5,420 nucleotides of DNA from an uncultured bacterium (GTDB taxonomy: Bacteria > Patescibacteriota > Minisyncoccia > Phycocordibacterales > CAIZLB01), in the NCBI GenBank assembly GCA_903952785.1, contig CAJBHC010000065.1:1-5420 (forward strand). Direction: 5' to 3'. Every line of letters begins with the position of its first letter. Position 1 is the stretch's first letter. The notes beneath the pieces were generated by a model. It was not told the origin of the DNA. It saw nothing but the letters and a program-made list of their open reading frames with translations, and did not search any database. Shown piece by piece: positions 1 to 4,779 of the stretch. The translations under genes and the position numbers were made by a program.

Positions 1-558
1 ATAAGTAGAGATAACGTTATTTAATGATTCACTGGCCGAAATATCAGACATAATTCTAGGACAAGAATTATTGTTTTTTAGTGCAGGGAAAAGCAATGTA
101 GCTGTTTTACACCTTGAATCTTCAGAAGTTGTACAGGAAAGTATAAAACCTTTATAATCAGATGACATGGCAATGGGTGCAGATACAGCTATGGTCACTG
201 GTTTATCTACGAAAGTATAAGAGCTTAAGTATTTTTGCAGTGAGGATTTCATAATCGCGCTGTTTGCTTTTATTGAATTATTCATCTTACACCCACCACT
301 TTCAGTGTATTCACCTATACAAGTGAATGTATTTGCTTGTCCGTTGTCTGATGGATAATATCCGTTGTCTTGCTTAAACTGTAATAATGCGTTCAATACA
401 ACCCTATAATCAGCAATTTGTTTTGTGTTTTCAGCTTTTGCCTTGGCAGTCGTAAGTGATCCTAAAACCACTGCGCTTAGTAAGGAGATGATTCCGATAA
501 CCACCATTAACTCTATCAATGTGAATCCTTTATTGTATATAGTTTGTGGTTTTTTCAT
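1..558 (-). CDS. Type IV prepilin / pseudopilin-like protein, 3' end cut by window edge
   Basis: The 186 visible codons have no stop and run off the left edge, so the C-terminus is missing. The N-terminus is a class III (prepilin) signal: an 11-residue basic leader ending in Gly11, then FTLIELMVVIGI with Phe at +1 and Glu at +5, continuing as a hydrophobic helix to about residue 35. Prepilin peptidase (PilD) would cut after Gly11 and methylate Phe12, and the mature protein would enter a type IV pilus or type II secretion-like fibre. The helix end (SAVVLGSLTTAKAKA) and the loop C80IGEYTESGGC90 resemble pilins I know from Parcubacteria. Cys also occurs at 142, 150 and 166, so disulfides are possible. 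The ATG follows the upstream gene's stop by 15 nt with no good Shine-Dalgarno site, which suggests cotranscription. The family is clear; pilin versus pseudopilin cannot be decided here. Confidence 0.93.
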   Translation of the reverse strand, partial: MKKPQTIYNKGFTLIELMVVIGIISLLSAVVLGSLTTAKAKAENTKQIADYRVVLNALLQFKQDNGYYPSDNGQANTFTCIGEYTESGGCKMNNSIKANSAIMKSSLQKYLSSYTFVDKPVTIAVSAPIAMSSDYKGFILSCTTSEDSRCKTATLLFPALKNNNSCPRIMSDISASESLNNVISTY

Positions 559-573
559 GGATTTTATCTTTTA

Positions 574-906
574 TCAATTATTCTGATTATCAAATATTTT
601 GTGATTAATATACTCCTCCGCTTCTTTGTCGCTTAAAATATGTTTTCCTTCAAGAGTAAAAATAACCCTATATTTAATTGCCGGGTTTAATATTGAAATT
701 GTGAAAAGTATTCCTGCGGTGAAGGAAATTATTGCAACACTTAGAAGGAATTTTTCTGCTGATCTTTCTGTTTTGCAAATTCCGCTTTTAACTAATCTTT
801 GAGTAAAGGATAGTCTTGTTTTTGGGCGAGTCTTTAAATAAGAGGCCCTACTGGAGTTTTGGGGTCTGTAGTTGAATTCATCTTCAAACTGAATTTTACC
901 CGACAT
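574..906 (-). CDS. Small single-pass membrane protein preceding the pilin gene
   Basis: This is a 110-residue protein of unknown function. Residues 1-52 are polar and basic (many Lys/Arg, including KTRPKTR), with no signal peptide. Residues 53-73 (FLLSVAIISFTAGILFTISIL) form one clear membrane helix, followed by a polar tail to residue 110 rich in Glu, Lys and Asn. The positive-inside rule predicts a cytoplasmic N-terminus and an external C-terminal tail of about 37 residues. It lies 15 nt upstream of the prepilin gene on the same strand and probably forms an operon with it. From memory, small proteins with a segment like LVKSGICKTERSAEKFLL before the helix sit next to pilin genes in other CPR genomes; I could not check this. 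A pilus-assembly accessory or pilin partner is a guess from position only. The ATG is preceded by a -10-like TACAAT and no Shine-Dalgarno site. Confidence 0.75.
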   Translation of the reverse strand: MSGKIQFEDEFNYRPQNSSRASYLKTRPKTRLSFTQRLVKSGICKTERSAEKFLLSVAIISFTAGILFTISILNPAIKYRVIFTLEGKHILSDKEAEEYINHKIFDNQNN

Positions 907-915
907 TGTGTTTAT

Positions 916-921
916 ATTGTA
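916..921 (-). promoter_or_regulatory. Possible -10 element for the pilin module
   Basis: TACAAT (5 of 6 to TATAAT) on the minus strand ends 9 nt before the ATG at 906. A transcript from it would have almost no leader, consistent with the absence of a Shine-Dalgarno site. The -35 region 17 nt upstream (TTTTAT) is poor, and AT-rich DNA gives such matches by chance. Its position just after the terminator at 951-980 fits the start of a new transcription unit. Confidence 0.3.
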
Positions 922-950
922 TCATCTTATCTTTTTTAATAAAAGAGAAT

Positions 951-980
951 CCCCGGCCTGCTTGGCTGTGCAGTCCGGGG
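951..980 (-). terminator. Hairpin terminator after the PEP-CTERM-like gene
   Basis: CCCCGG (951-956) pairs with CCGGGG (975-980). After one C/T mismatch, CTGC (958-961) pairs with GCAG (970-973), leaving an 8-nt loop. That makes ten pairs, mostly G-C. Read on the minus strand it begins 24 nt after the stop codon at 1005 and is followed by GATTCTCTTTTATT, a moderate U-rich tail. The placement and the tail support a Rho-independent terminator for the gene at 1005-1595. It also marks the left edge of the GC-rich block. Confidence 0.7.
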
Positions 981-1004
981 TCCGAGGCTATGGGGTTGAG
1001 TTGA

Positions 1005-1595
1005 TCACCTTCTCCGCCTCAGGAGAAGAGTGAATCCGACGAAGGCGAGGAGGGCGGATCCCAGTTCTGGGATGTTTGTCACCGTCGCGATTGACGTCAC
1101 TGGGGGTTGTTGATCTACAAAATTGACCGACATGGTCAGGGTCCACGTTTCTCCGAAGCCTATCGGTAGAATGAGTGGTGTAGTGGGGTCCAGAGTTGCC
1201 AGGCCGACCAATATTCCACCTTGAGACATGGGGCCTGAGAGATAGGAATTCGGACCATAGGATCCGATCATATTCCAACTGCCCCCAAGAATGTACTCAG
1301 AATAGACTTGGTGCGACACGACAACGCCGAGTGCGTTGGCGATATCAACGGTCATACTGTTTGGGTAAAAAAACCCCCCTTCAGGGTCGCTTATCTTTCC
1401 CGACACGTATACTGGATCGCCGGTCGAGATGTTGAGCGTGTTGTTGACGTTGTTGTCAAACGCCTCGTCCCATGTGATTGGGTCTGGGCTGACATTGATC
1501 ATGAGGGTGACGGCCCCCATCGAAGTACACATCATCGCGATGAGCACCAGAATAGATGCCAGCGCTGAGAGCGCGAGGCTTCTTTTGGGATTCAT
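1005..1595 (-). CDS. Secreted protein with PEP-CTERM-like sorting tail
   Basis: This 196-residue exported protein has three parts. Residues 1-28 are a signal peptide: MNPKR, a hydrophobic core (SALASILVLIAM) and a likely cut after SMGA28. Residues 29-173 are rich in Gly, Asn, Thr and Val, look like beta-strand, and have no family I recognise. The C-terminus has the layout of a PEP-CTERM signal: I175PELGS, a hydrophobic stretch to about 192, and RRRR193-196. In that system an exosortase (EpsH-type) cuts near the PEP motif while the protein is exported to the envelope. Here the motif is PEL, not PEP, and no exosortase is in the window. I chose the ATG at 1595 because it puts the signal peptide at the N-terminus; an in-frame GTG at 1646 would add a polar 17-residue extension. 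Neither start has a well-placed Shine-Dalgarno site. G+C is much higher than in the neighbours. The passenger function is unknown. Confidence 0.82.
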   Translation of the reverse strand: MNPKRSLALSALASILVLIAMMCTSMGAVTLMINVSPDPITWDEAFDNNVNNTLNISTGDPVYVSGKISDPEGGFFYPNSMTVDIANALGVVVSHQVYSEYILGGSWNMIGSYGPNSYLSGPMSQGGILVGLATLDPTTPLILPIGFGETWTLTMSVNFVDQQPPVTSIATVTNIPELGSALLAFVGFTLLLRRRR

Positions 1596-1659
1596 AGTTG
1601 TTGGCTGGTTGGTTTGGGGTTGTGACTCTCCTCTGCGTATTTGCACAAGGCGAGTCAGT

Positions 1660-1694
1660 AAGGTCTCCTTCGTCAGGATGGCGTCAAAGACCTT
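1660..1694 (-). other. Inverted repeat in the leader of the PEP-CTERM-like gene
   Basis: AAGGTCT (1660-1666) and AGACCTT (1688-1694) are perfect 7-base inverted repeats with a 21-base spacer. Within the spacer on the minus strand, TCCT can alternatively pair with the AGGA just past it. The element lies 65-99 nt upstream of the ATG at 1595 and immediately downstream of the candidate promoter. It would therefore be at the 5' end of the transcript, or could be an operator overlapping the start site. Its function is unknown, and a stem this short could be chance. Confidence 0.35.
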
Positions 1695-1705
1695 ATTACA
1701 CTAAA

Positions 1706-1734
1706 AGACTACTATGCTTTATTTGGGATGTCAA
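1706..1734 (-). promoter_or_regulatory. Candidate sigma70-type promoter for the PEP-CTERM-like gene
   Basis: A perfect -35 hexamer TTGACA lies at 1734-1729 on the minus strand. After a 17-nt spacer comes TAGTCT at 1711-1706, a weak -10 (TA at 1-2 and T at 6 match). The spacing is ideal and the site precedes the gene by about 110 nt. The poor -10 keeps confidence low. Confidence 0.35.
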
Positions 1735-1842
1735 GAGCGACGCTGGGGTCTTAAGGTGTTGAAGTATTGACGATTTTTTAGGGCTTTATTCAGTTGTTTT
1801 TCATAAATATCCATTAGACTTTTATAGAAATATTATCCAAAC

Positions 1843-1870
1843 CAAAACACCTCCTTGCGGAAGTGTTTTG
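1843..1870 (-). terminator. Compact stem-loop terminator, probably bidirectional
   Basis: Bases 1843-1854 pair with 1859-1870, giving 11 pairs and one C/A mismatch. On the minus strand the loop is GCAA, a stable GNRA tetraloop. The stem arms end in AAAA and TTTT (ACAAAACAC ... GTGTTTTG), so the U-run is built into the stem on both strands. This form is common for bidirectional terminators in AT-rich bacteria. It is about 107 nt downstream of the DUF378 stop, with no gene between. No long U-tract extends beyond the stem, so termination strength is uncertain. Confidence 0.6.
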
Positions 1871-1893
1871 TGAACCATAAATAGAAAATTGTG

Positions 1894-1954
1894 GTGGCAT
1901 ATCGATGTGTATGGTTGTGCGGCGTGTAATACGCCCCCATATTTTTGATGCCAC
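1894..1954 (-). other. Long imperfect hairpin behind the DUF378 gene
   Basis: Three nested stems can form: GTGGCAT (1894-1900) with ATGCCAC (1948-1954); TATGG (1910-1914) with CCATA (1937-1941); and GGCGT (1921-1925) with ACGCC (1931-1935), closing a 5-base loop. They are separated by asymmetric internal loops. The element starts about 22 nt past the DUF378 stop and is more GC-rich than its surroundings. It might be a 3' UTR structure, a small RNA, or a remnant palindromic repeat. It does not fit a tRNA. Folding was done by eye. Confidence 0.4.
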
Positions 1955-1976
1955 TCGGCAAAGCGCGGACGCTAAC

Positions 1977-2174
1977 CTAGCACATCGTACAATTTTTCTT
2001 GTGAGTGAAAATTTCAACAAGAGCTGAAAGACCAACTAGAACGTAAACAACATTTGTAACATTTCCTGCTCCAAAGATTGTTGTAACTAGATTAAAGTTA
2101 AATGCCCCAACTAATAACCAGTTCAAACCTCCTATTACAAGAAGAATGAACGTAACTATGTGTAATGCTTTCAT
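1977..2174 (-). CDS. DUF378 family two-helix membrane protein
   Basis: This 65-residue protein has two predicted membrane helices, about residues 4-25 and 41-57, joined by a short loop (FNFNLVTTIFGAGNV). The family signature is plain: GGLNWLLVG at 15-23 and YVLVGLSALVEIF at 44-56. The length matches DUF378 proteins, which are typically about 60-80 residues and have no established function. It ends in the basic, cysteine-bearing tail THKKNCTMC, probably cytoplasmic. A terminal C-x-x-C like this occurs, to my recollection, in many CPR DUF378 proteins; metal binding is only a thought. The gene stands alone with its own promoter and terminator candidates, 119 nt from the glycosyltransferase operon. 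There is no Shine-Dalgarno site before the ATG, only A/T. Confidence 0.88.
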   Translation of the reverse strand: MKALHIVTFILLVIGGLNWLLVGAFNFNLVTTIFGAGNVTNVVYVLVGLSALVEIFTHKKNCTMC

Positions 2175-2203
2175 ATTTTTATTGTTAAATTGATAATATA
2201 ATA

Positions 2204-2212
2204 ATTATACCA
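2204..2212 (-). promoter_or_regulatory. Extended -10 promoter of the DUF378 gene
   Basis: TGGTATAAT on the minus strand is a perfect -10 hexamer with the TGn extension. The hexamer ends 29 nt before the ATG at 2174, predicting a leader of about 23 nt. The -35 position (around 2232-2227) has no recognisable hexamer, which is acceptable for an extended -10 promoter. Confidence 0.6.
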
Positions 2213-2236
2213 TTTTTAAAAAATAAAAGAGTTTTT

Positions 2237-2257
2237 TCCACAGACGTGGATTTGTGG
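2237..2257 (-). terminator. Weak hairpin after the glycosyltransferase operon
   Basis: TCCAC (2237-2241) pairs with GTGGA (2246-2250) around a 4-base loop. CCACA (2238-2242) can alternatively pair with TGTGG (2253-2257). On the minus strand it lies about 37 nt after the stop at 2294 and is followed by A-runs, then TCTTTTATTTTTT. The stem is short and the T-run is displaced, so this may not terminate. It is the only candidate between the operon and the DUF378 promoter. Confidence 0.25.
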
Positions 2258-2293
2258 GGGTACGAGTGTATTTACGTAAGCTGGTCAGTCAAA

Positions 2294-3097
2294 TTATTTA
2301 TGTAATTTTATAAACTGCCATATTTTATGCATCAGTCTTCTTGTTATGAAGAAATAGGGGACAGGGAGATGATTAATTTTCCAAACCATTCTTTGTTCTC
2401 GCCAGCCAGTAATTCTTTGGCTTAGGCTGCTGGCACTTGTACCGCCGTCTCTCATTGTTACTAAGATCTCAGGCAAATATTTTACTTTTATTTTATAAAT
2501 TTTTAGTAGACGAAACGTTAGCTCGTAGCAAGCTGAAATTACAGTGGTTGTATCGAAAACCCTATTATCCTTTTCTATAAGTTTTTCGTAAACCCTTCGC
2601 GCGACAAAAAAAGTTGGATGAGGAATACTCCAGCCCCAATTTAGATTCTCTTCTCTATACTCTCCAGCTTTCCAATATCGAGTCTGCTTAGTAATATCGT
2701 CATTCTGAACATACATTAGGTCCCCATAAATTGCATCAATTGTTGGGTTGGATTCAAAAGCCTTCAGAACTTTTTGCAGAACAGTGGGGCTGTGATAGAA
2801 ATCGTCGGAGTTTATTATACCCACGATATCACCAGTTGCTAGTTTTATACCCTTGTTCATCGCATCAAATATTCCGTGGTCCGGTTCAGAAATTAGGCGG
2901 ATATTTAGTTGGTGTGAGTTCTGATAACGTTCCACAATTTTGATTGTATCGTCAGTGGAAGCTCCATCTATTATTATATATTCTAAATTTTGCGCCAACT
3001 CTGGATAGTTTTCAATTTGCTCTAAGATGCTCTCTATTGTGTCAGATAGAGTTTTTGCGGAGTTGAAGGTGGCGGTGATGAGGGTGAGGTGGGGCAT
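2294..3097 (-). CDS. Family 2 glycosyltransferase, WfgS-like
   Basis: This 267-residue, probably cytoplasmic enzyme should transfer a sugar from a nucleotide donor to a growing glycan. It has a GT-A fold in the usual order: LTLITATFNSAKTL (4-17), first strand and nucleotide site; EYIIIDGASTDDT (39-51); SEPDHGIFDAMNKGI (70-84); and I95NSDD99, the metal-binding DxD-type motif. Then come YGD (124-126), HPTFF (160-164) and the C-terminal GGTS (218-221). This order fits the WfgS-like subgroup. The segment after FD reads SACYELTFRLL (188-198), where relatives usually have an Asp-Tyr; here it is Cys190. The C-terminus is basic and aromatic (FFITRRLMHKIWQFIK), suggesting membrane contact. The ATG begins 1 nt after the methyltransferase stop (TAGCATG), so translation is likely coupled. 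Codon composition is slightly GC-richer than the other cluster genes. The sugar and linkage cannot be predicted. Confidence 0.92.
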   Translation of the reverse strand: MPHLTLITATFNSAKTLSDTIESILEQIENYPELAQNLEYIIIDGASTDDTIKIVERYQNSHQLNIRLISEPDHGIFDAMNKGIKLATGDIVGIINSDDFYHSPTVLQKVLKAFESNPTIDAIYGDLMYVQNDDITKQTRYWKAGEYREENLNWGWSIPHPTFFVARRVYEKLIEKDNRVFDTTTVISACYELTFRLLKIYKIKVKYLPEILVTMRDGGTSASSLSQRITGWREQRMVWKINHLPVPYFFITRRLMHKIWQFIKLHK

Positions 3098-3098
3098 G

Positions 3099-3845
3099 CT
3101 ATTGATAGGTTGCCAGCACGGCGTCAGTGTTATCCAAGTTAAGCTTATTAATTGATTGTAATTTGTAATTCAATAAACGTAATAAATTCAAACACTCACT
3201 GTGTACTTTTTTATTGTGAGTCGCTAAAAAGATGGTGGGGTGGTATTTTTCTAACATTTTTTTTGCACCGTTTAATACATCAAACTCAGATCCTTCGACA
3301 TCAACCTTCATTAGATTTGGAGGTAATATAATTTTGTTATCCACCAGACTGTCTAAATCAAAAGTTGGTACCAATAATGCCCCATGCTTTTTAGATAGTG
3401 AACCTGTCGCCGCATGGTCGCCATCGTCAAAATACATGAGATCCATTTTATTCGATACTGCCCCTGAAACTACTGTTGAATTTGTACATTTGTTAATTTC
3501 AATGTGTCTTTTTAGATAATTCAAATTTTTTGGTGCTGGTTCAAAAGCATAAACCTTACCAGTTGAGCCAGTTAATTTCGATGCTATTAAAGAGTAAAAT
3601 CCCACGTTGGCACCGATATCAAATACAACATCGCCCTCTTTGATCTTACTGGCAAATAATATCTGTTGGTCCTTTTCATATGTTCCAATCCAATAGGTAT
3701 TAACCCCTGATCCTTTTATCCATTTTAGGCCCTTCAATACTCCTTGAAAAATAGGCAAGATTGTAGTTTTCGGAATTAGCTTCAAGGAAAATCTGAGTGT
3801 TGTGCCTACAATTGTTTTATTTGAAATTTGTGAGAAGTCTAACAT
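3099..3845 (-). CDS. FkbM family SAM-dependent methyltransferase
   Basis: This 248-residue class I methyltransferase probably O-methylates a sugar of the glycan built by the neighbouring enzymes. The N-terminal 70 residues are basic and hydrophobic. The Rossmann core starts at DVVFDIGANVGFYSLIASK (72-90), whose DIGANVG is motif I for SAM binding. VYAFEP (98-103) carries the acidic residue for the SAM ribose. AVSNK (129-133) and FDLDSL (162-167) follow, and MKVDVEGSEFDVLNGA (179-194) is the FkbM hallmark (Methyltransf_21). The strand ending THNKK (209-213) closes the domain. Length and motif order are complete for the family. The gene starts 10 nt after the upstream glycosyltransferase stop and ends 1 nt before the next start. 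There is no Shine-Dalgarno site. FkbM members methylate antibiotics, nodulation factors and surface sugars; sugar methylation is inferred from context. Confidence 0.93.
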   Translation of the reverse strand: MLDFSQISNKTIVGTTLRFSLKLIPKTTILPIFQGVLKGLKWIKGSGVNTYWIGTYEKDQQILFASKIKEGDVVFDIGANVGFYSLIASKLTGSTGKVYAFEPAPKNLNYLKRHIEINKCTNSTVVSGAVSNKMDLMYFDDGDHAATGSLSKKHGALLVPTFDLDSLVDNKIILPPNLMKVDVEGSEFDVLNGAKKMLEKYHPTIFLATHNKKVHSECLNLLRLLNYKLQSINKLNLDNTDAVLATYQ

Positions 3846-3855
3846 ATCATTTATT

Positions 3856-4770
3856 TTATTTATTGATGATTCTTTTTATAATCTTTCCGATGAAAAATCT
3901 CCAGAATGGGTAATTGTCTCTCTGTGTTATCTTATCAGATTCTACGCTTCTTTCAATTGTGGGTGGTTCCACAAGAGGGAAGTTCATATTGACTGATTTC
4001 ATATTGCTAAATTTACTAACCCTTCTTGTGTGCGTTGAGTCATTTTGACTGAATCCTATATTGGTAATTAGATTCACTGAAGGCATCACCGATAAAAAGT
4101 TATTGATCAAACAAGTAAATGTCCATTGATAATCCCACGTGTCTATTTTGCCTTTGTGAACATTATCAAAAATTCCAGACCAATAATAGACATCCTTTAT
4201 GTTGCTGAATATTTTCTTTAATTTTCCTTCTTTTTTAATTTCAGGCCACGAGTCTATGTTGACATCGTATTTGCTCCAGGCTCGGCGCCAAGTAGCCCAA
4301 CCCCAAATGTGAGAGTATCTAGAAAAGTAATAACTATATTCATTTTTTACTTTTCCGAATTGAAAGTTGTTTCCGCTAATCATTCCAATTCTTTCTTCAT
4401 CTCTATATTTCGCCAACATTTCCTCACAGAATTTGAAGAATGATTCATTAGGTAAGCAATCATCTTCTAGAATAATACCCTCCTCCACATTTTCAAAAAA
4501 CCAATTTATTCCAGACGACACTCTTTTTTTGCAACCTAAGTTTATGTCTGAATAGTTTTTAAATACTTCGCAGTCCCAATCGACCAAATCAATTATTTTT
4601 CTAGTCTCTTCACATTTGGTATCTTCTAAATCCTTATTTTTCCTTGGTCCATCTGCAACAACATATAATTTTGAAGGCCTAATTTTCTTAATCTCATTAA
4701 AAACCCTAGCTGTCACATCAGGGCGATTAAAAATTATAAATAAAATCGAAGTTTTGAATCTTTCGTCCAT
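3856..4770 (-). CDS. GT-A glycosyltransferase, HlpA-like
   Basis: This 304-residue protein matches what databases often call 'hemolytic protein HlpA-like' or family 2 glycosyltransferase, seen in cyanobacteria and environmental bacteria. It begins with SILFIIFNRPDVTARVF (8-24) as the first strand and nucleotide loop. KLYVVADGPRKN (34-45) and NLGCKKRVSSGINWFF (77-92) follow. GIILEDDCLP (98-107) holds the EDD metal site of a GT-A fold. HIWGWATWRRAW (154-165) and DTWDYQW (210-216) are strongly conserved aromatic blocks, probably acceptor-binding. GFSQNDSTHT (239-248) ends the domain. No signal peptide is present and it is likely cytoplasmic. I give the old haemolysin name no weight: the fold predicts sugar transfer. 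It sits 9 nt after the upstream glycosyltransferase and 10 nt before the methyltransferase. Donor and acceptor are unknown. Confidence 0.9.
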   Translation of the reverse strand: MDERFKTSILFIIFNRPDVTARVFNEIKKIRPSKLYVVADGPRKNKDLEDTKCEETRKIIDLVDWDCEVFKNYSDINLGCKKRVSSGINWFFENVEEGIILEDDCLPNESFFKFCEEMLAKYRDEERIGMISGNNFQFGKVKNEYSYYFSRYSHIWGWATWRRAWSKYDVNIDSWPEIKKEGKLKKIFSNIKDVYYWSGIFDNVHKGKIDTWDYQWTFTCLINNFLSVMPSVNLITNIGFSQNDSTHTRRVSKFSNMKSVNMNFPLVEPPTIERSVESDKITQRDNYPFWRFFIGKIIKRIINK

Positions 4771-4779
4771 ATGAGTATA

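Larger units (their letters stand above)
951..1755. other. GC-rich compositional island
   Basis: Sampled 60-base rows between 1021 and 1500 contain 30-34 G+C each (50-57%), whereas sampled rows in the glycosyltransferase cluster contain 20-22 in most cases. The switch is sharp near 951 on the left, at the terminator hairpin. On the right it fades at about 1740-1755 into a T-rich stretch. The block holds one complete transcription unit: candidate promoter, leader hairpin, PEP-CTERM-like gene and terminator. I see no terminal inverted repeats, transposase or target-site duplication. It is either a transferred gene cassette or an assembly join; the sequence alone cannot tell. Confidence 0.5.
1596..1976. 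other. Intergenic region without a convincing gene
   Basis: About 380 bases separate the PEP-CTERM-like gene from the DUF378 gene. I see no credible coding sequence on either strand. The right part (1843-1954) carries two hairpins belonging to the 3' side of the DUF378 unit. The middle (about 1755-1840) is T-rich on the plus strand and featureless. The left part (1596-1740) is GC-richer and holds a candidate promoter and a leader hairpin for the PEP-CTERM-like gene. Confidence 0.6.

Noticed and set aside
988..1278. Minus-strand frame of 96 codons overlapping the end of the secreted-protein gene
   Set aside because: The Arg/His/Pro/Ser-rich translation is typical of an off-frame reading, and it runs through the terminator side of the real gene.
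1596..1646. GTG start adding 17 residues to the secreted protein
   Set aside because: The extension is polar and would bury the signal peptide; the AAGGAG upstream is about 17 nt from the GTG, too far for a normal ribosome site.
1196..1704. Overlapping plus-strand reading frames across the secreted-protein gene
   Set aside because: They are opposite-strand shadows of a GC-rich gene, without recognisable domains, signal peptides or start signals.
951..1755. Insertion sequence or MITE
   Set aside because: No matching terminal inverted repeats, target-site duplication or transposase were found at the composition boundaries.
1894..1954. tRNA gene or integron attC site
   Set aside because: The element is about 61 bases with a 7-bp outer stem but no T-loop consensus, anticodon arm or proper length. 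The nearby GTTAGCG does not fit the attC core GTTRRRY.
1814..2035. Minus-strand 73-codon frame overlapping the DUF378 gene end
   Set aside because: It crosses the two hairpins and overlaps a clearly conserved gene in another frame, with no recognisable domain.
2272..2279. TTACGTAA palindrome as an operator
   Set aside because: It is a single 8-base palindrome in an AT-rich gap, not near a promoter in the right position; expected by chance.
3232..3519. Plus-strand frames inside the methyltransferase and glycosyltransferase genes (also 2731-2943, 3802-3996, 4367-4555, 4784-5032)
   Set aside because: All lie opposite strongly conserved enzyme motifs and have no domain or initiation signals of their own.
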